From NCBI RefSeq assembly GCF_021531435.1, contig NZ_JAFBIS010000005.1:62001-126000 (forward strand): a stretch of 64,000 nt of DNA. The letters run 5' to 3'. Positions 40,456-47,917 of this stretch are shown here, in pieces (within the stretch, counting starts at the first letter, position 1; every line of letters begins with the position of its first letter). Source of the stretch: Oscillibacter valericigenes (GTDB lineage Bacteria > Bacillota > Clostridia > Oscillospirales > Oscillospiraceae). Both the position numbers and the translations under genes were made by a program. Under the pieces are notes generated by a model. It had not been told where the DNA came from, ran no database searches, and worked only from the letters and a program-made list of their open reading frames with translations.

Positions 40456-41184
40456 ATGAACGGTTACCTGTATGATCCCCACACCCATACGGCGGAGACC
40501 AGCAAGTGCGGTCACCTGTTTGCCGCGGATGTGGTGGATCGCTATGTGCGCAACGGCTTTTCCGGCCTGGTGGTCACGGATCACCTCCACCCCGAGTACC
40601 TCTCTCGCATCGACACCCAGCACAACTGGGACATGGTGATGGACCACTACCTCTCCGGCTATCACGCCTCCAAGAAGCGGGGCGACGAGGTGGGCCTGGA
40701 CGTGATGCTGGGCGCCGAGTTCCGTTTCCCGGAGAATGACAACGACTACCTGGTCTATGGCATCGACGAGCAGTGGCTCCGCTCCAATCCCTACGCCTGC
40801 TGCATGAGCGCCCAGGAGTTTTACGACAAGTTCCATAACGAGGTGCTCATCATCCACGCCCACCCCTTCCGTGCGGGCAGCGCCCCGGTGCAGGAGACCG
40901 CCATCCACGGCGCGGAGATCATCAATGACAACCCCCGCCATGAGAACAACAACGACAAGGCGCTGGCCATGTGCCGCCGCCACCCCGAGTATTTCCGACT
41001 GGCCGGCTCCGACACCCACCGGGACGGCGACGAGGCCCGCGCGGGCGTCATCCTCCCCGAACGCGTCAAGGATTCCCGTGCCTATAAGCATATGATCGAA
41101 ACGATGCAGTTCCAGCTTTGGTGCCCGGAGTTCCCGGATATTCTGGCGGCCGACGCGGAAATGCGAAAGGAGAACAACAAATGA
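40456..41184 (+). CDS. PHP-domain metal-dependent phosphoesterase
   Basis: A 242-residue PHP protein. The metal ligands appear in order: YDPHTHTAETS (His-x-His), VVTDHLHP (Asp, His), LGAEFRF (Glu), IIHAHPF (His) and GSDTHRDG (Asp, His). PHP proteins of this size hydrolyse phosphomono- or diesters with Mn, Zn or Fe. It starts 56 nt after lacI with AGAGGAG and overlaps the kinase gene by 4 nt, so the two are translationally coupled and probably act in one pathway. Confidence 0.9.
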   Translation: MNGYLYDPHTHTAETSKCGHLFAADVVDRYVRNGFSGLVVTDHLHPEYLSRIDTQHNWDMVMDHYLSGYHASKKRGDEVGLDVMLGAEFRFPENDNDYLVYGIDEQWLRSNPYACCMSAQEFYDKFHNEVLIIHAHPFRAGSAPVQETAIHGAEIINDNPRHENNNDKALAMCRRHPEYFRLAGSDTHRDGDEARAGVILPERVKDSRAYKHMIETMQFQLWCPEFPDILAADAEMRKENNK

Positions 41185-42065
41185 GCCAGTTTGAATCCCT
41201 CATCATCGGCGAGATCGCGGAAGATACCAACGTGGATTATGACGGCACCACCATCCAGGCCATCGGCGGCGCGGTGTACTATTCCGGCTTCGCCGCCGCC
41301 AACATCGGCCACAAGATCGCCGTGCTGCCCAAGGCGGACACCGCCAAGGTGGATTTGAAGGACGTTTTCGCCAAAGCCCCCAACATCACCGTGTTCCCCA
41401 TCCACAGCACCCATTCCTTCGTCACCAAGAACGTCTACCACACCCCTGACCGGGAACGCCGCACCTCCACGGTGGATAGCGTCATCGACCCCTACAAGCC
41501 CTCTGAGGTCCCGGAGGAGATCGACGCCAAGATCTGGCACCTGGCGGGACTGGTGGGCGGAGACATTCCTGACGAGATGATCCCCTACGCTGTGTCCCGG
41601 GGCGCCATGGTAGCCGTGGATGTGCAGACCATGCTGCGCTGGGCCGAGAACGGCGGCATGGTGTACCACGACTGGGCCGCCAAGCGCGAGATGCTGCCCT
41701 ACATCCGCTTCCTCAAGACCGACGCTGCCGAGGCGGAGATCCTGACCGGCACCGATGACCGGGTGGCCGCCGCCAAGATGCTGTACGACTGGGGCGCCAA
41801 AGAGGTCCTCATCACCCATAACACCGAGGTGCTGGTCTACGATGGCAAGGACATCTACACCTGCCCCATCAAGGCCCGGAACCTGTCCGGACGTACCGGC
41901 CGGGGCGATACCACCTTCGCCAGCTACATCACCGAGCGTTTGACCCAGGACATCCCCACCGCTCTCAAGACCGCCACGGCGCTGGTCTCCCTGAAAATGG
42001 AGACCCCCGGCCCCTACATGGGCACCCGGGAGGACCTGGACGCCTACATGAAAGCGTTCTACTAA
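41181..42065 (+). CDS. PfkB/ribokinase-family carbohydrate kinase
   Basis: A 294-residue kinase-fold protein. The second PfkB signature, normally D-T-x-GAGD-x-F, reads SGRTGRGDTTFASYI: catalytic Asp and oxyanion Gly residues are kept but the central Ala is Arg. The N-terminal GGAVYYSGFAAANIGHKIAVL matches the substrate-side signature and FLKTDAAEAEILTG the domain middle. It may phosphorylate a sugar or nucleoside-like compound. It is the last gene of the lacI operon and is followed by a strong terminator. Confidence 0.88.
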   Translation: MSQFESLIIGEIAEDTNVDYDGTTIQAIGGAVYYSGFAAANIGHKIAVLPKADTAKVDLKDVFAKAPNITVFPIHSTHSFVTKNVYHTPDRERRTSTVDSVIDPYKPSEVPEEIDAKIWHLAGLVGGDIPDEMIPYAVSRGAMVAVDVQTMLRWAENGGMVYHDWAAKREMLPYIRFLKTDAAEAEILTGTDDRVAAAKMLYDWGAKEVLITHNTEVLVYDGKDIYTCPIKARNLSGRTGRGDTTFASYITERLTQDIPTALKTATALVSLKMETPGPYMGTREDLDAYMKAFY

Positions 42066-42076
42066 GACCCATACAT

Positions 42077-42116
42077 AGCCAGCAGGCGCCCGAAAGCGGC
42101 GCCTGTTGGCTTTTAT
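42077..42116 (+). terminator. Terminator of the lacI operon
   Basis: AGCCAGCAGGCGCC pairs with GGCGCCTGTTGGCT (one mismatch), followed by TTTATT. Confidence 0.85.
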
Positions 42117-42155
42117 TAAGGGATATGATAACATTGTAAAAAAGGGGGGCAGGCT

Positions 42156-42566
42156 GTGAAAAAGAAAGTCATCATCGGCATCGCTGCTCTGGCTGCCCTG
42201 ACGGTAGTCTGGTGTGTCATTCCGCACCCGCTGGTGGGGAGCAGCTATCAGCTGGATTATGTTGAATACCAGGGGGAAACGATTCATTTCCATGATGACA
42301 GTTCCAGAGCGGAACGGGAGGAAATTGAAGCCCTGCTCCGCACCTATCAGCGCGGCGCGGTGCCCCGCCGGGTCCCATGGGGCGGCTATGGTTCCCTCTG
42401 TCTGACCGGAGGCGATGGCCGCCGTCCTCTGCATATTGTCCTCAATGACGGCGGTAATGGCGGAAAGCCCTGTTTCGTGATTTATTCCAGCGCCGAAAAG
42501 GGCGGCTATCCCATCCGGGGCGGCGAAAAGCTGATGGAAGCACTTTTGGCCATACTTGAAAAATGA
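42156..42566 (+). CDS. Membrane-anchored or exported small protein, unknown function
   Basis: A 136-residue protein starting at GTG 42156 with AAAGGGGGG upstream. The N-terminus KKKVIIGIAALAALTVVWCV is a signal anchor or signal peptide. The rest is soluble, with YQGETIHFHDDSSRAEREEIEALL and a Gly-rich middle. No known domain was recognised. It stands alone between terminators, so it is probably monocistronic. Confidence 0.7.
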   Translation: MKKKVIIGIAALAALTVVWCVIPHPLVGSSYQLDYVEYQGETIHFHDDSSRAEREEIEALLRTYQRGAVPRRVPWGGYGSLCLTGGDGRRPLHIVLNDGGNGGKPCFVIYSSAEKGGYPIRGGEKLMEALLAILEK

Positions 42567-42569
42567 ATC

Positions 42570-42601
42570 AAAAGTGCCTGCTCTCTGGGCAGGCACTTTT
42601 A
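42570..42601 (+). terminator. Terminator after the 136-residue protein gene
   Basis: AAAAGTGCCTGC, short loop, GCAGGCACTTTT, 3 bp after the stop codon. Confidence 0.82.
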
Positions 42602-42612
42602 TGGTTTTAAAC

Positions 42613-42654
42613 GGCAAAGGGCCCGCGCCTCTGCCAAAGCGCGGGCCCTTTGCC
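42613..42654 (-). terminator. Hairpin downstream of the DUF47 gene
   Basis: A 16-bp perfect inverted repeat (GGCAAAGGGCCCGCGC) with a 10-nt loop, 60 bp after the DUF47 stop. It is a probable terminator for the PiT operon; the T-tract is short. Confidence 0.65.
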
Positions 42655-42715
42655 ATAGAAGGAAAGGAGAAACAGAAACGCATCATTACAAAACAATGCG
42701 TGCGGGGAAACAAAA

Positions 42716-43315
42716 TCAGAGCTTGACCACGATGTCCAGCAGGATGTCGGCGCTGAAGTCGCCCTTGTCCGCGGCGTGGTTCATATGGTTGTAGATCTCC
42801 CGGTATTTCAGGATCTTCTTAATATCGTCTTCCTCGAACAGTGCCGCGATGGACTGGTGGAACTGCACGTTCAGAGTGTTTTCCAGCTTCTTGACCTTGG
42901 TGGCCTCGGCAGCTACACCGGCGTGGTCCTTTTCCAGTTTCTGCGTGCATACCAGCAGGCCGTCCGCCATTTTCAGCAGGGTCCGGGCCATGGTCAGCAG
43001 GTGCGCGTCGGGCGTGATGTCATAGATGCGGATCTCCTTCACCGTGGTCCAGGCGTAGTCCGCCAGATCGTCGATGGAGGTGGAGAGCCGGTACAGGTCA
43101 TCCCGGTCGATGGGGGTGATGAAGGTGCGGTTGATGTCATCCACCAGTTCCCGGCGGATGGCGTCTGCCTCCTTCTCCTTGACCTTGACGAAATCACCCT
43201 TTTCCTGGGTGGGGTCTTCACAGAAGGCGCACAAGGCTTCCACCGCGTCGCGGATGACTTGGGCCTGCTGGATCAAAAGCGCGTAAAAATTGAGACTTTC
43301 TTTCCGTTTGAACAT
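42716..43315 (-). CDS. DUF47/PhoU-like PiT accessory protein
   Basis: A 199-residue all-helical protein. The start MFKRKESLNFYALLIQQAQVI and ADAIRRELVDDINRTFITPIDRDDLYRLS are family signatures (the Arg/Asp-rich stretch binds metals in PhoU-type proteins). Such proteins are encoded with PiT transporters and regulate phosphate uptake. The start at 43315 follows GAGGTG, 19 nt after the PiT gene, so the pair forms one operon. Confidence 0.9.
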   Translation of the reverse strand: MFKRKESLNFYALLIQQAQVIRDAVEALCAFCEDPTQEKGDFVKVKEKEADAIRRELVDDINRTFITPIDRDDLYRLSTSIDDLADYAWTTVKEIRIYDITPDAHLLTMARTLLKMADGLLVCTQKLEKDHAGVAAEATKVKKLENTLNVQFHQSIAALFEEDDIKKILKYREIYNHMNHAADKGDFSADILLDIVVKL

Positions 43316-43334
43316 GGTGAAACGCACCTCGCTG

Positions 43335-44348
43335 TCAGAAAATCATGGAAAATACGAAATAGAGGATGGCACCCAGCACACCGGCGATGGGAATGGTGAT
43401 GAACCAGGACGTCAAAATCTTTCCGGCCACGTTCCAGTGGACGGCCTTGTACCGCTCGGCGGAGCCCACGCCCATAATGGAGGAGGACACGATCTGGCTG
43501 GCGGATACGGGAGCGCCAAGCAGGGAGGCGGACAGGATCACCGCGCCGGCGGTGAGCTGGGAGGCGAAGGAGTGGATGGGCTGCACCTTGTAAATGCCGG
43601 TGCCCACGGTCTTGATGATCTTGAAGCCGCCGAAGGCGATGCCGCAGGACAGGCACAGAGCGGCGCAGGCGATGGCCCACACGGGAATGGAATTGATACT
43701 GCCGCCGTAGATGCCCAGCAGGATCATCACGATGCCGATGGACTTCTGGGAATCATTGAAGGAATGGTTGAAGGCCAGAAAGGTCATGTTCAGCCATTGG
43801 GCGTATGTAAAGAACTTGTTGACGCCCACACTTGCGTGCCGTGTCAGCCGCAGGAGAAGTTTCAGGATCAGGAAGCCGACCACAAAGCTGATGGCGGGAG
43901 TCAGAAAGATCATCAGCACCACGCGGCCCCAGAAGTAGCCCCAGGAGATGGCCCCGGTGCCGAAGGCCGCCATGCCGGCTCCCACCACGCCGCCGATCAG
44001 CGCGTGGGAAGAGGAGGCGGGGATCCCGAAACGCCAGGTCGTTACGTTCCACAGGATCGCGGCCAGGATCCCCGCCGTAATGAAAGCGAGCGCCGTGCTG
44101 CGCACGCTTGGGTCGGTATAATAGGCTTCGCCGACCAGCTTCTTGATGGTATCGGAAACACTGGAGCCCACCACCAGGATCGCAAAGGGGGAGAGAACCT
44201 CCACGACGGCGGCCCAGGCCAGTGCCGGATGCGGTTTCATTGCACGGCTGGCGATCAGGGTGGCGACGACGTTGCACCCGTCGTGAAAGCCGTTCACATA
44301 GGTGAATACAAAGACCAACGCGGTCAATATCCAGAAGGAGGGTGCCAT
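43335..44348 (-). CDS. PiT-family inorganic phosphate transporter
   Basis: A 337-residue protein with about 10 helices. The PiT signature repeats are GFHDGCNVVATLIASRAM near the N-terminus and NHSFNDSQKSIGIVMILLG in the middle; GIPASSSHALIGGVVGAG is the family re-entrant loop. It moves phosphate with Na+ or H+. The start is uncertain: ATG 44348 is preferred by family alignment, but AAGGG lies nearer the alternative at 44363. Its leader carries an AAACGTTT operator identical in core to the lacI site. Confidence 0.9.
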   Translation of the reverse strand: MAPSFWILTALVFVFTYVNGFHDGCNVVATLIASRAMKPHPALAWAAVVEVLSPFAILVVGSSVSDTIKKLVGEAYYTDPSVRSTALAFITAGILAAILWNVTTWRFGIPASSSHALIGGVVGAGMAAFGTGAISWGYFWGRVVLMIFLTPAISFVVGFLILKLLLRLTRHASVGVNKFFTYAQWLNMTFLAFNHSFNDSQKSIGIVMILLGIYGGSINSIPVWAIACAALCLSCGIAFGGFKIIKTVGTGIYKVQPIHSFASQLTAGAVILSASLLGAPVSASQIVSSSIMGVGSAERYKAVHWNVAGKILTSWFITIPIAGVLGAILYFVFSMIF

Positions 44349-44385
44349 AGGAAGTTCACACATCCCTTCTAAAATCGCGAAATAA

Positions 44386-44399
44386 CGCAAACGTTTCCG
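44386..44399. promoter_or_regulatory. LacI-type operator in the PiT operon leader (site O3)
   Basis: On the minus strand CGGAAACGTTTGCG is identical over 14 bp to site O2. The core is at 44389-44396, about 50 bp downstream of the predicted PiT start. Confidence 0.7.
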
Positions 44400-44448
44400 A
44401 AAAAATCGGAAAGAAAAACCCCCGGGTTTCTTCCCTTGAGGTGAGTAT

Positions 44449-44477
44449 ATTATGGGATAAACTCCAACTAAAGTCAA
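44449..44477 (-). promoter_or_regulatory. Promoter of the PiT-DUF47 operon
   Basis: TTGACT (44472-44477), 17-bp spacer, CATAAT (44449-44454). Confidence 0.75.
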
Positions 44478-44548
44478 GTAGGCAAAGAAAAGTTCGACGT
44501 TTAGAACAAGTATTTATAAAAAAGCTGGGCGCTTTCACGAAAAAAACA

Positions 44549-44561
44549 TTAAACGTTTGCG
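44549..44561. promoter_or_regulatory. Upstream LacI-type operator (site O4)
   Basis: TTAAACGTTTGCG; core 44551-44558, 162 bp from site O3 and upstream of the PiT promoter, beyond the end of the MATE gene. It could support looping with O3. Confidence 0.6.
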
Positions 44562-44601
44562 TAAAATGTATGTAAAACCGCCCCGTGGAGGGGGCGGCTG
44601 C

Positions 44602-45954
44602 TCATGCGGACGGCGCGGACAGCTCCCGCAGCACTTTGATCTGGATGGGAATGGCACAGGCCAGGGTCAGGGCATCGGAGACCATCTGGGCCATCTGGAT
44701 GCCGGTCAGACCCAGGAGATGCGACAGGAGCCACACCAGGGGAATGAAGAAGACGCCCTGCCGGGCCATGGCCAGAAAGGTGGCTGGGGCGGTACGGCCG
44801 ATGGTCTGGAGCATCATATTGCTCATGACCACCCAGCCGTGGAAGCAAAAGGTGACGCACTGGAACCGCAGGGCCGTGGCACCGATGGCAACCACCTCCG
44901 GGCTGTCCCGGAACAGGGCCACCAACTGGGGCGCGAAAATGAAGCCCAGGACGCCGACGGCAAAGAGAAAGGTGGTGGAGCTTTTCACGCAGAACCAGAA
45001 GCCCTTCTTCACCCGGTCATAGAGCTTGGCACCGTAGTTGAAGCCGCACACCGGCTGGAAACCCTGGCCAAAGCCGATCATCGCGGAGGCACCAAACATC
45101 ATGATGCGCTGCACTACGCCCATGGCGGCGATGGCGGCGTCGCCGTAGGGCTTGGCCGCCAGATTCAGGCAGATGGTGGCGACGGAGGCCAGCCCCTGCC
45201 GGGCCAGGGAGGGCAGGCCGCCCCGAATGATCTGCTGGTAGTAGGGCCATTTCAGCTGTACCCGGGAGATGTGGATGTGGAGGTTGCCGCCCTTGCCGCA
45301 GCCTACCAGCAGCAAGCAGAAGCTGACGAACTGGCTGATGATGGTGGCCAGCGCTGCGCCGGCCACGCCCATGTTCAGACCGAAGATCAGCAGGGGGTCC
45401 AGCGCGATATTCAGCACGGCGCCGCTGGTGATGCCCACCATGCCGTAGGCGGCGCTGCCCTGGAACCGCAGCTGGTTGTTCAGCACCAGAGAGGCAGTCA
45501 TCCACGGCGCGCCGATGAGGATGATGCGCATATAATCTTTGGCGTAGGGCAGGATGGTCTCCGTGGAGCCCAGCAGATAGGCCAGCGGCTCCAGGAAGAT
45601 CTGGCCCAGAATGCAGATGACAAGGCCGGTCCCCAGGGCGGAGAAGAAGCCGGTGGCCGCCATGTTGGAGGCGTCCTCAAAATTCTGCTTTCCCAGCTCC
45701 CGGGAGATGAAGTTGCCGCTGCCGTGGCCGAAGAAGAAGCCGATGGCCTGGATGACGGCCATCAGGGAAAAGACCACGCCCACGGCACCGGTGGCGGCGT
45801 CACTGTCCAGCCTCCCCACGAAAAAGGTGTCCGCCATGTTGTAAAAAGCGGTGACCAGCATACTGATGATGCAGGGCAGAGCCAGCTGGCAGATCAGGCT
45901 TCCCACCGGTTCTTCGGTCATTTTATGAAATTTTTTCTCTTGTTTTTCGTCCAT
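44602..45954 (-). CDS. MATE-family multidrug/sodium antiporter
   Basis: A 450-residue protein with 12 predicted helices in two MATE halves. Marks: LPCIISMLVTAFYNMADTFFVGRL (helix 1 with the conserved Asp), and in the second half GLPSLARQGLASVATICLNLAA and GFGQGFQPVCGFNYGAKLYDRV. It exports cationic or other small compounds by Na+ or H+ antiport; the substrate is unknown. The start at 45954 is set by GAGG nine nt upstream. A fifth AAACGTTT site lies between its -10 region and its start. Confidence 0.93.
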   Translation of the reverse strand: MDEKQEKKFHKMTEEPVGSLICQLALPCIISMLVTAFYNMADTFFVGRLDSDAATGAVGVVFSLMAVIQAIGFFFGHGSGNFISRELGKQNFEDASNMAATGFFSALGTGLVICILGQIFLEPLAYLLGSTETILPYAKDYMRIILIGAPWMTASLVLNNQLRFQGSAAYGMVGITSGAVLNIALDPLLIFGLNMGVAGAALATIISQFVSFCLLLVGCGKGGNLHIHISRVQLKWPYYQQIIRGGLPSLARQGLASVATICLNLAAKPYGDAAIAAMGVVQRIMMFGASAMIGFGQGFQPVCGFNYGAKLYDRVKKGFWFCVKSSTTFLFAVGVLGFIFAPQLVALFRDSPEVVAIGATALRFQCVTFCFHGWVVMSNMMLQTIGRTAPATFLAMARQGVFFIPLVWLLSHLLGLTGIQMAQMVSDALTLACAIPIQIKVLRELSAPSA

Positions 45955-45965
45955 ATCACTAAACC

Positions 45966-45978
45966 TCAAACGTTTTCG
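45966..45978. promoter_or_regulatory. LacI-type operator upstream of the MATE gene (site O5, weaker)
   Basis: TCAAACGTTTTCG; core AAACGTTT at 45968-45975, just downstream of the predicted -10 element TATAAT (45992-45997). The flank differs from sites O1-O4, so a CcpA-type regulator is also possible. Confidence 0.5.
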
Positions 45979-46150
45979 TTCTCTGAGCGATATTATAACA
46001 CGGTTTTGAGAAAAAAGAAAATGGCTTTTCCGAAAAAGAAAACTGCTGCCCCGGCGGCGCACCGCTACCACTGACAAAGGCACCCCCCGGAACATAGGAT
46101 ATACCGTACCCGTGCTGTCGGGTACAATATCCAGGAAACGGGGGATCGTT

Positions 46151-46486
46151 TTGCATATCAATGAGGCCTATGAGCATGAGCCCATCCTGCCCTACCAGCC
46201 GGAGGACGCCTGCCCCATCAACAGCTGCAGCAAGACCGCCTCTCAGTGCGTGGAAGTCACCGCTCCGGTGACGCTGACGCCTACCGCTGTGGTAGGGAGC
46301 ATCAGCGTAGCCTGCCAGGGCGCGCCGGATGTGGACTGCGTGACCAACGACGGAGGGATCAGCTGCACGCTGACCATTACACAGAAGGTCTGCGTCTCGG
46401 TGCCCGTCCGCTTCGGCGTGACCACGGACTGCGATGACCCGACCATCGCCTGCGCCGGCGGCAAATGCGCAAGATGCGGAGACTGA
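46151..46486 (+). CDS. Cysteine-rich small protein, unknown function
   Basis: A 111-residue protein with eleven cysteines (CPINSCSK, CQGAPDVDCV, ISCTLTITQKVCV, TDCDDPTIACAGGKCARCGD). The middle is Thr/Val rich and probably beta-sheet (VEVTAPVTLTPTAVVGSISV). The start chosen is TTG at 46151 behind GGGGGATC; an upstream GTG at 46112 lies in a hairpin. It ends CAGGKCARCGD. The pattern resembles surface or spore-layer small proteins of Clostridia, but I cannot name a family. Confidence 0.6.
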   Translation: MHINEAYEHEPILPYQPEDACPINSCSKTASQCVEVTAPVTLTPTAVVGSISVACQGAPDVDCVTNDGGISCTLTITQKVCVSVPVRFGVTTDCDDPTIACAGGKCARCGD

Positions 46487-46566
46487 GCTGAAGAAATTGA
46501 CTGCATCCGCCGGAATATTCCGGCGGATGCGGAACTTTTTGGGCGATTTTAACGGGGAATTGGGCC

Positions 46567-46596
46567 TTGAAAGGGACTGGACGAATGGGGTATACT
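46567..46596 (+). promoter_or_regulatory. Promoter of the aminotransferase/radical SAM pair
   Basis: TTGAAA (46567-46572), 18-bp spacer, TATACT (46591-46596). Confidence 0.72.
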
Positions 46597-46642
46597 GGTG
46601 GTTGAAAATGTTCCGAAAAAACCAACGGAAAGGAAGATCGTT

Positions 46643-47917
46643 ATGACCGCGTATCCCCAGATGACCGCCGAGGTGCGCAAGGCGGAGTATGCCCGCCTGC
46701 TGAAAGAATTTGAGGCTCTGAAAGCTCAGGGGCTGAGCCTGAATATGGCCCGGGGCAAGCCCGGCAAGGCGCAGCTGGACCTGGTGAGCGATATTTTCGG
46801 CCTGATGCAGAAGCCGGAGGACTATGTCTCCGACGGCATCGACGTCCGCAACTACGGTGAGATGAGCGGCATCCCCGCCGCCAAGCGCCTGTTTGCCGAG
46901 ATTTTGGGCTGCAAGCCGGAGCAGGTGTTCGTTGGCGGCAACGCCAGCCTCCAGCTCATGTACGACACCATCTCTAAGGCTTATACCCACGGCCTGCTCC
47001 GCAGTGAGCGGCCCTGGTGCCGGGAAGAAAAGGTGAAGTGGCTGTGCCCTGCCCCCGGCTATGACCGCCACTTCAAGATCACCGAGTCCTTCGGCTTTGA
47101 GCTGATCACCATCCCCATGACCGACAACGGCCCCGACATGGACGCCGTGGAGGAGGCCGTCAAGGACCCCGCCGTCAAGGGCATCTGGTGCGTACCCAAG
47201 TATTCCAACCCCGACGGTATCATCTACTCCGATGAGACCGTCCGCCGCATGGCGGCCCTGAACCCCGCCGCCCCCGACTTCCTCGTCATGTGGGACAACG
47301 CCTACTGCATCCACGAGTTTGAGGGCGATTACGTGGAGTTCCCGGACATCCTCAGCATGTGCGAGGAGGCGGGCCATCCCGATATGGTCTTCGAGTTTGC
47401 CTCCACCTCCAAGGTGACGCTGCCCGGCGCGGGCGTGGCCTGCTTCGCCTGCTCCGAGGCCAACATGAAGTACATGGAAAAGCTGCTGACCGTTCAGGTC
47501 ATCAGCTTCGACAAGGTGAACCAGCAGCGCCACGTTCTGTACCTGAAGGACAAGGCCCACACCCTGGAGCTGATGAAGAAGCACGCCGCCATCATGGGCC
47601 CCAAGTTCCGGGCCGTGGTGGATACCCTGGACAAGGAGATCGCACCGCTGGACATCGCCACCTGGCGGCGGCCCAAGGGCGGGTATTTCGTCTCTCTGAA
47701 CGCCATGCCCGGCACCGCCAAGCGGACCCTGGCGTTGTGCAAGGAGGCAGGCGTCACCATGACGAACGCCGGCGCCACCTTCCCCTACGGCAAGGACCCG
47801 CAGGACAGCAACATCCGCATTGCCCCGTCTCTGCCTCCCGTTGAGGAGCTGGAGCAGGCCATTGCCGTGTTCTGCACCTGCCTGAAAATGGCCGCTCTGG
47901 AGAAGCTGGGCGTATGA
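46643..47917 (+). CDS. Aspartate aminotransferase-like enzyme (PF12897 type)
   Basis: A 424-residue PLP aminotransferase of the less common MocR-like aspartate aminotransferase group. Marks: LNMARGKPGKAQLDLV near the start, VFVGGNASLQLMYD, WCVPKYSNPDGIIYSDE (cofactor Asn/Tyr region), FEFASTSKVTLPGAGVA with the PLP lysine (SK), and WRRPKGGYFVSL with a substrate Arg. It should interconvert aspartate and oxaloacetate or a similar pair. The start at 46643 follows AAAGGAAG. Its stop overlaps the radical SAM start by 4 nt. Confidence 0.88.
   Translation: MTAYPQMTAEVRKAEYARLLKEFEALKAQGLSLNMARGKPGKAQLDLVSDIFGLMQKPEDYVSDGIDVRNYGEMSGIPAAKRLFAEILGCKPEQVFVGGNASLQLMYDTISKAYTHGLLRSERPWCREEKVKWLCPAPGYDRHFKITESFGFELITIPMTDNGPDMDAVEEAVKDPAVKGIWCVPKYSNPDGIIYSDETVRRMAALNPAAPDFLVMWDNAYCIHEFEGDYVEFPDILSMCEEAGHPDMVFEFASTSKVTLPGAGVACFACSEANMKYMEKLLTVQVISFDKVNQQRHVLYLKDKAHTLELMKKHAAIMGPKFRAVVDTLDKEIAPLDIATWRRPKGGYFVSLNAMPGTAKRTLALCKEAGVTMTNAGATFPYGKDPQDSNIRIAPSLPPVEELEQAIAVFCTCLKMAALEKLGV

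Noticed and set aside
46021-46074. 17-codon frame MAFPKKKTAAPAAHRYH upstream of the Cys-rich gene
   Set aside because: No ribosome site and it lies in the MATE promoter upstream region.
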